Source: Mactra quadrangularis (lineage: Eukaryota; Mollusca; Bivalvia; Venerida; Mactridae). From it: a stretch of DNA of 64,000 nucleotides. The DNA lies in contig CM046311.1 in the NCBI GenBank assembly GCA_025267735.1, positions 27,695,399-27,759,398 on the forward strand, read 5' to 3'. The position numbers and the translations under genes were made by a program. Under the pieces are notes generated by a model, which searched no databases, was not told where the DNA came from, and saw nothing but the letters and a program-made list of their open reading frames with translations. Shown in pieces: positions 56,256 to 64,000 of this stretch. Every line of letters starts with the position of its first letter. Position 1 is the first letter of the stretch.

Positions 56256-56763
56256 AAAAAACGAAAAAAATATTATGTTCACCGATTATGATAAAAGTTG
56301 GCGGGCAGATATCTTCATGCTTCTTGTTTGTTTTTCTTGTAACCTTAGCGACGTTGTCGCTTTTTTTCACGACGTCATGGACGTCACAATGGTTCGCGCT
56401 AAAAACAGGTATGCAAGTATATTAATTAAACCCACATATTTAAAGTATTGAATGGCCGAGGACAATGATAGTTATACCAAAATGTTTCTAAAATGTTGTT
56501 GCATACAACTATTTTGTTCCGATTATCTAGATATCACGTCAGTCTAAAATATTGTACATTTCATCACTAAATTCAGCGTTTTCACGTCTAAAGGTTTTCA
56601 CCAATTGCCGAGTTATAACGTTTATTTTCATATAAACGCAGAACGGTGGTCAAATTCTTTGTGCGATTTTCGAAAAGTGCACACTTTTTGTGTCATTTTA
56701 ATGAAATAAAAAAGGAAAGTGAACGTTCTCATTTTTTCACAATATCGCGTTCAAAGTAAAAAA

Positions 56764-57020
56764 TACCTTTATATAACAACGACGTTAATATTACGTTGCG
56801 CTGACGTTGTGGTTAAAACATTTGTTGCAAAAATAAGTAGAAGCGGACTTTGATTAACTTATGTTAAATTATTTTGAACAGATCGGATACTGAGTGTCAC
56901 AAGAAATTTATTAAGAACAGAAAAGAAAATACAAAATTTAATTTACAAGAAAATTACATACATAACGCAAAATACCAACGTCAGCGCAACGTAATATTAA
57001 CGTCGTTATTATGAAGGTAA
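56764..57020. mobile_element. 257-bp MITE with perfect 32-bp inner inverted repeat
   Basis: 56,778-56,809 and 56,976-57,007 are exact reverse complements (AACGACGTTAATATTACGTT with GCGCTGACGTTG). The outer 14 bp pair less well (TACCTTTATATAAC against TACCTTCATAAT). The interior codes for nothing. The target duplication is not clear. Confidence 0.8.
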
Positions 57021-59184
57021 TTTTAATTAAGCTTCAAGTTTACTATGATACCAAACATTATATGCGAATCTAAAAAAGTTAGAAGTACCATTCCACCTGA
57101 ACGTCAGTTGCGACGTTTAGCGGCATTGTGACATTTAACGGCGCTTCATATACTTTTCAAGAGAATTCAACATTGAAAGTATTAAATAAACTGCCAACAG
57201 AAACTACGGAATGTTTTTTTTAAATCATTTACCCAAAATCCGGTAGTAGAACTTTATAAACTTTATTTGCAACATGTATTCAACTAGTATGACATTCTGC
57301 AAAACCAGCTTTCGTCCATTTATAGTTATCGAGTATAATACATGTAATACCAGCAAGGTATACTTGTAGATAAATTGCGAGTTATTATAACAAAAAATAT
57401 TGGAAATACCTTGCTGTGCTGTCAATATGATTTATTGCTAATGTAAATATTTTATACCAATACACTATTAACCCGTGTTTTGTGGTGGTAAAAATCACTC
57501 TTTACCACAAATTAGATTAAATCAGAAATTGTATTGTTTGCGGGACGGTTAATCAAGAAAGTATCCGCTGGTTTGAAAGTTTGTGATCGCTGACATAATC
57601 TTGTACATGTTCCAAAGTGTTTTATATGTCTTGCAGAAAAAATACAAAATATTGAGAAATGCACAAACGAGAATCTATATAACTTGCTTAGTTTCTTAAT
57701 CTTGATTATGCATTCAAAGGAAAGTACCACAATCTTTGCTATGGATACATTGACACATTGTCTCGATGACTCCGCGTTAGGAAACTGTTAAAATGTATGC
57801 TTATTCATTCATCTTTAGATCGAACGAAAATACTGAATTGGCAATTTGTGTCTTAAACAAAGATTAAGACCAAACTACACTCAGAGATTCATTGGAACAA
57901 TGTAATGGGTTAAACATAAATTCACAATTCAAACCGCCAACTTTTGTATTTATGTTTCTATTTATAACGATCAAATCACCAGGAATAATTCTTATTTAGC
58001 ACATCTTGTTCGAGTTTATTCAATTTTGTGTTTCTGTAGCAACTATTAAATTGCGTTATAATTGTCATTAAACTTTCAACATATTTTCATATGTTTATTT
58101 TTAATAAATCGGCTTCCGTAAAAGGCAATCAATGCCCGAGGTGCTTGTGTTTGTTAGTTTGATAATTGTATTATCCGTAAACTTGATTCAGTACACATTT
58201 GAAATTAATGAAACGTAAAATGTAAACTATTACACCCTGCAAGAGAAAACGCCTTTTGAAATAATAATGTGTGATAATGTAATGTCTTGCTTGAGCTGCT
58301 AAATAAACAGTACAGTGCCATCCATAATTACCCTTACACTTCATTAAATGTGCGTTTTTTTAATTTGAATCAATTTATCAAAAATTAACAAATTATCTTT
58401 ATATAATTGTATAGCAATTCTTAATAAAGTAGCGTTACTTAATACTTATATCGACCACTATTTTACAAGTGTACTGATAATTTTGGATGGCGCATATCTT
58501 TATTATATGAGTATAGATAGTATATAAGTATAGTATTATTGTAATGATTCAAGGCTCTGGCAATATTTGTTTCTTGGAAAATTTCATTAAAATTTCATAC
58601 TTTAATTATGACAACAATGAGAGATCATTCTTCATATGAAATAACTTAACACATTGACCGTAATAAACATAAACTGGTTTGATGTTTTACAGCACGTCTG
58701 CTTCCGTTTTTCTTGAGAAACTGTAGGCGAAACTGACGTAATGACGATGCTTTATAACATGCACATATATAAAAAATATGTATTGGTTATATAACATGGA
58801 AAACAGACAATGTCTTTGAACTTGTATAAATTAAAATACCAAAATGCATGGGACTAATCGGAAAAGTAATAGATAGTCCTTGGACTGCTCTTGTTTTTGA
58901 AGCAGGAAATTAGTGCTTCGATAATGACAACTTTGCGCAAATTGATAAACAACTACAAATGATGGTGTTTTAAGTTGTAAAATTCTACGGTAACGCCTAA
59001 TGTCACGGTATAGACACTTTTAGTGTTGTTGGTGACTTATATTGTATATTTATCGCAACCTATTGGTCAGTTTATTAAGAATTATTTTTTAACACAATTG
59101 CAGACTATGAATGGTATTTTTAAAATTCAGAAAACTCTTAACCAAATCTGTGAACTAGTGTAGTACCTTTAATTGTATATAAAC
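57021..59184. other. No gene recognised
   Basis: AT-rich. A small inverted pair CCAGCAAGGTAT / ATACCTTGCTG lies at 57,350-57,418. Nothing else supported. Confidence 0.4.
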
Positions 59185-59188
59185 TTAA
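59185..59188. repeat. TTAA target duplication (left)
   Basis: Paired with TTAA at 59,806-59,809 around the 617-bp element. Confidence 0.7.
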
Positions 59189-59805
59189 AGGCCGGACTTC
59201 ATTTCTTGAAAAAAGCGGGTGGTTAGCAATTAAGCCGATAAGGAGAAAGGGGGAGGGTTTGACCTACGTTATCAGAGGTTACCAACGGCTAAATCCTCAA
59301 TGCATGTAAACAAATTCTCACTAAATTTACTACAGTGTTAACATTGTAAATTCCAATGCATGCTCTGAGACAAGTTTTAGACACTTAGAGACAGTAAAAA
59401 TACTGCAGGTACTTAATCCATGAATCAACAGTCATGGGAACTTTCTATGAGGGGCAGCCAGATGATAATATTACTGGCTCTGTGAAGTTCATGAACTCTC
59501 TTTTGATTGGCTCGATGAAGGTCATGAATCCTTTAGCATATGTCAGTCAAATTTGAATTTTTTAAATTGTTTTCAAAATTTTTCTTTGAAAGTACCATTT
59601 CTAGGAAACTTAGAAAACTGAAAATTTTAATTATTATTGAAAATGAGTCAAAGAAACAGCATGTCAAAATTAATTAAAATCTGATCAATAAATTTGTAAC
59701 ACTTCCAGATTTTTTCTCTCTGGTTTAACATGTTCACTGGTCAGAGAGTCAGAAAGAAGTGGCCATTTTCAAGATTCTCTCTCTTTTATAGTTGAAGCCC
59801 GGCCT
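59189..59805. mobile_element. 617-bp MITE with AGGCCGGRCTTCA ends and TTAA duplications
   Basis: Left AGGCCGGACTTCATTTC and right the complement of AGGCCGGGCTTCAACTA are inverted repeats, with TTAA on each side. TTAA duplication is known for piggyBac and Kolobok transposons, and the ends do not start CCC as classical piggyBac ends do, so the superfamily is open. The interior is AT-rich with a partial internal repeat (GTTCATGAACTCTCTTTTGA / GGTCATGAATCC) and no transposase. Confidence 0.8.
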
Positions 59806-59809
59806 TTAA

Positions 59810-61559
59810 AGCCACTAAACGAAGACAAAATCTTTATCGTCTATTTAAAAACAAGTAAAACCATCAAAAAGACAATAGAATATAACTACCTTTGGATTAT
59901 AATAACTCTCTCTAGCGGGTTCCCTTTTAGGGGTAAGGTTATACAAAATATCAATTTCTTATAAAAGTAGGATACTTTTATAACATGCAAATTAGATTAC
60001 GGAGATATCCTCTCAGCCAATAAAGTTGCTTAAAAGGTGTTTGATAAAACTTACACAAAATTGTAAAGTGTTGGATATGTCATATCGTTTTTCCAGTGAT
60101 TTACTCGAGAAATCAGTGCGTGCAAATTTTGAGTATGCAAACATCTAAACTGATGCTAAAAAGAAACGCCTCATATCAACTAGGTACATAATTTTTGTGA
60201 TAAAGAATAATATGAGGAAACATTAATGTTGTCACCCAGTAAAAAGTCCTTGGTGACATGCGCAACGTGAGGTATGTCGTTACTATGCTGATAGACACAG
60301 TCATAACATTGCCCGAATATAGAGACACTCACAGAGCATAAAATCTAGTATATGTGATGTGTCCTCGAGATTACCTTAGCCAACAACAAGTTGTGGCCTA
60401 AACTCGTTTTGAAACATTGATAAATCTGAGGGTGTTGCCAAATCCTTACCGAGCTCTTCATTATTTCAACACCACGCCCGCAATAATATGAACAGAGAGA
60501 TAAACGTTTATGACGGTGGCATATCTTAAGAACTCTTTACGCCAAACAAGAAGATTTCCGTTGTTTGTCGACTTATTTAACATACACGGTTATCTTTCAC
60601 CACACATGATGTAGATACTGCCATGAAAATCTGTTACGCGAATGTCATTGGCGTAAATATAAATTATCTAGTTGTCTTGGCTAACTGACATTACCCTCAT
60701 TCTACCTGAACGTGGCCTATCAGCAAACGTTTTTGTTATATAACGCAAGACATAATGGGTTCGTTTCTTTTTCCCGTCAATATATGTTCATGTATGAAAC
60801 TATTTACATGATTTCGTGAGTTTTAATTGGCTTTCGCACGAAATTCACTATACAAAACGTGTATTTATCAAAGCAGAAAATTGGTTGACTTAAGATTTAA
60901 AGTTGTGGTTATTTTTAGCCACGACGGGACGTTCCGATCTAGTTCGTTGAGTTCCGTGATTTTCCGTGCAGTCATTACCTTGGGTTTTATCGCTAATTTC
61001 AAAATGATATTAGTATAAATTCTGGAGCAAATACTTGCGTTTTTTTTGTATCTTAGATGCGTTTTATATATTCATTGAATGTTTGCATGAGTTTTAAGCA
61101 AAAGCACGATACTTGACTATTATCAGCGTTCTATTTAGTAAAGGGGCTTTAATATGTAATATTCATTTACTGATGTCCTATTTGGTAAAATACATACTAA
61201 CTATAAACCACTATATATCTATGTTTTCTATGAGCACTCATTGTCTGTATATTAACAGATGTTGTATAATAAGATACGGTAGCTAGTGATAGTAGATTAT
61301 CAAATGTTACATAAGAAATTGTGTAGGTTGAAAGTGTTTTATAAATGACATTCTATACTCTTTAATAATAAGTTTCATTTTACAATAATGTTAATGTTCG
61401 TCCTTGACACCTGTTTAAGTGATTATTCTAAAAGCAAATTGAAATGTAGTAGATGTTTTATGTGCGTCCTTGGCAACAGTTACAACGGTTTACTTTCAAG
61501 CAAGTTAAAATGTAGTTGTTCTTGATTTATATTCATGGTAGGTTTAATATTAAACATAA
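59810..61559. other. No gene recognised
   Basis: Somewhat less AT-biased at 60,240-60,730 but without a convincing open frame or repeat. Confidence 0.4.
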
Positions 61560-62057
61560 TAATAATGCAGACTTTGCGACCTTGGGCAATTGCAAAGTAA
61601 TTTATCATAAAAAAATATTAGACAAAATCAATTCTTCAATAAGTATACTGATGAGTTTACATAACAATGTAAGTAAGGAATACAATGGCCAATATTGTTG
61701 ATACTGTCTATGTGATTTATTGTAAATATTTCATACCATTTCATAGTATGTGTGATATTTTTCTTTGATATCCAGACGATTAGATTTAGTAAGACAATTT
61801 GTCTAGTGTGTCCCATGGACGTGTTTAGAATACAGCTTTTACATGTCGTTTATAGTAATTAGGAAAAGAACCTGCAATATTAAGGTTGTCTCATCATGTT
61901 TTGTGGACTGTAATTGTATTTATTTCGCAAACTTTGGCGAATACATGTAAAGATTTATAGTGTCGTGTGTCTGACAACTTACATCTCGAATGCAATCTGC
62001 TGAAGAAAGACATTCGCTTTCACAAAAATGGACAAACCGTGATTCGAGAAAACAGTT
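61560..62057. repeat. Direct duplication, copy 1
   Basis: Collinear with 62,400-62,905. The best-conserved block is about 61,657-61,855, with long identical runs such as ACATAACAATGTAAGTAAGG and CAATATTGTTGATACTGTCT. The flanking parts are more diverged. Confidence 0.85.
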
Positions 62058-62399
62058 CACAGCTTTTATCGTGCATTATTTGTTCATCTTTACCTCATTA
62101 CATTTATTATATTATATTATTTTTATTTTTTTAAGAACAGCTGAATATGTCAGCAAGATCTAAACAAATCATTATCTTAGAACTGAAACTAAACGTTTAA
62201 TGTACGAGATGGTTTCGTGTTTGATGTTCCTGGCCACATAATTGTTTGTATTTTGAAAGTTTTGTTTATTCACAGGATGTTGGTTTAAATTATTGTGTAT
62301 ATCTACGTTGAGATACATTAGCTTAAAGCGGAATACATTAATGTCAATTAATAGCATGTACTTATAATTTGTTATGAAAACATGATATTATTATTAATA
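62058..62399. other. Spacer between the duplicated blocks
   Basis: AT-rich, unique in the window, no gene. Confidence 0.4.
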
Positions 62400-62905
62400 C
62401 TACACCAATGCAGACTTGACAAGGACATAGCAAAGCAAATTATAAAAAGGTTATTAAACAATATCAATTCTTCAATTAGTATCAAAGTTTACTGACATAT
62501 TTACATAACAATGTAAGTAAGGAATACAATGGCCAATATTGTTGATACTGTCTATGTGATTTATTGTAAATATTTCATACCATTTCATAGTATGTGTGAT
62601 ATTATTTTTCGATATCCAGACGATTAGATTTAGTAAGACAATTTGTCTAGTGTGTCCTATGGACGTGTTTAGAATACAGCGTTTACATGTCGTTTATTGT
62701 AATTAGGAAAAGAATCTGTATCAAGGTTGTCCCATTAAGTTTTGCAGACTGAAATTTTATTTATTTCGTAAACTAGAACAAATACATTTAAAGATTTATA
62801 TTGTCAATTTAACTGTCTCACAATTCACAGCTTGAAGACGATCTGCTGAAGTGAGACACTCAATTCCACAAAAACGGACACAACCGGAATTCGGAAAAAC
62901 AAAAT
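62400..62905. repeat. Direct duplication, copy 2
   Basis: Partner of 61,560-62,057 at an offset of about 845 bp. Ends with CGATCTGCTGAAGTGAGACA, CACAAAAACGGACA, matched by CAATCTGCTGAAGAAAGACA in copy 1. Confidence 0.85.
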
Positions 62906-64000
62906 CTAATTATGTATTTATAACAGAAAGCTTTCACTTTGCATCATTTATGATGAATTTGTCGATCTTACAAAACCTAAAAACAATATTGTACGAAAGC
63001 AATATGGTTTTAGTGATCGATATGTTCCTAACAGAAAGATTTGTACGTGTTGTTTTTTGTCCTGTATAATTTTAGACGGTAAAAGCCCATCATTATTGTA
63101 ATCTATTAGAAGTTCTTGAGAGAGTATTTTGTATGATGTATGTCCCTAAATAATTGATGCAAGTAAATTCCCAAAGAAAACGAGTTTTCAAGTTTTGAAC
63201 TAGTATACATCAAGTCATATGCTACCAATATTCATACATTACAGTATCAATATTTATACATTATTTATTCTATGTTAATATGTACTTTATTCTATAATAC
63301 TTGTCACATTTATGTACATGTTGACCGCATGGGTCTATGTGTTAAAAGGAATAAACTTGTTAAACTTATCAAATGGATACGTTTTTTTCAATTTTACAAT
63401 TCTACAGTTTGTATATTATGAGTGCATATGTACTTATTATGGACTTGTCCCCTCGATAGATGAAAAAAATGATGCATATACGAACATTGCTTCACTGGTT
63501 TAAACAAACCAACTATTGTTTCTTGGTTATTATAAGACTCCTTTCATACAAAACATAGCACTAAAAAGCATTATTTGCTCTAGGAAACAACGAGTTAAAA
63601 TTTGGGTGTGATTTGAACTGTTTTGATACTGACTATGATTACTAGCCCGAAGTTGTAATCACTTAGCCACGCTCGTTAATATAAATCTAGTCTTTAGCAT
63701 TTATTCTCTACGACTTAATTATTTTCAGGGAAATTGCAAGGGGTTATTAATCAAATGTATCTTATAATTTTGTGTTATAAACATATTTTCAGAAGTTTTA
63801 ACCTATGGAAAATATAATAAATAACTGTTTAGGTCAAAGTTGGGTACCAGGCAACAGTCATGGATAAAACTCCGTCATCAAATTACATTCCGTATTTCCT
63901 ACTGTCTGAAGAGTTGATCATAATTTATATTTTACTGTCAACATTGACATAAGGTTGTCTATGTCTTATTTTTTTTATTTGTACTATGTACTTGGAAAAA
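62906..64000. other. No gene recognised
   Basis: AT-rich with short frames. At about 63,640-63,680 the minus strand reads ACGAGCGTGGCTAAGTGATT, ACAACTTCGGGCTAGTAATC, which resembles the 5' half of a tRNA-like SINE head, but no B box is visible. Confidence 0.35.

Overview
This window looks like nuclear DNA from a metazoan, most likely a bivalve mollusc. The sequence is AT-rich with almost no long open reading frames and no operons. It is dense with short inverted-repeat elements, tRNA-derived SINE pieces, a Tc1-type transposase relic, and tandem-cored elements ending in a hairpin that resemble the bivalve 'pearl'/HINE class. The taxonomic call is an inference from repeat types, not from a conserved gene.

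Layout. 1-14 kb is mostly old dispersed repeats: a tandem-cored element at the left edge, a broken protein-coding relic near 3.1-3.6 kb, direct duplications, a second tandem-cored element (8.56-9.23 kb), a strong hairpin at 10.7 kb, and two MITE-like elements at 12.4-12.9 and 13.45-14.03 kb. The centrepiece is 14,354-20,905, a 6.55-kb foldback-type element. It has matching termini, a 9-bp target duplication, a 3.7-kb left arm and a 0.75-kb right arm. Both arms are built from a 63/66-bp tandem unit in opposite orientation. Its core carries a GC-rich satellite and a nested SINE, and I see no transposase in it. 22.9-24.2 kb holds the only convincing protein-coding stretch, an unrecognised polypeptide of about 400 residues that may be one exon of a longer gene. 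24-42 kb is largely unannotatable AT-rich DNA with scattered SINEs, MITEs, two more tandem-cored elements and a dead Tc1-like transposase at 41.2-41.7 kb. 42-64 kb has more foldback MITEs, including a 617-bp element with TTAA duplications at 59.2 kb, and a pair of direct duplications at 61.6 and 62.4 kb.

Function. No pathway or multi-gene system can be read here. The biology visible is repeat biology: several non-autonomous transposon families, nesting, and satellite growth inside transposon arms. The foldback element is the strongest candidate for something undescribed. Foldback elements with tandem-repeat arms and 9-bp duplications are known from Drosophila (FB), but this copy shows higher-order repeat structure, arm asymmetry and signs of exchange between arms.
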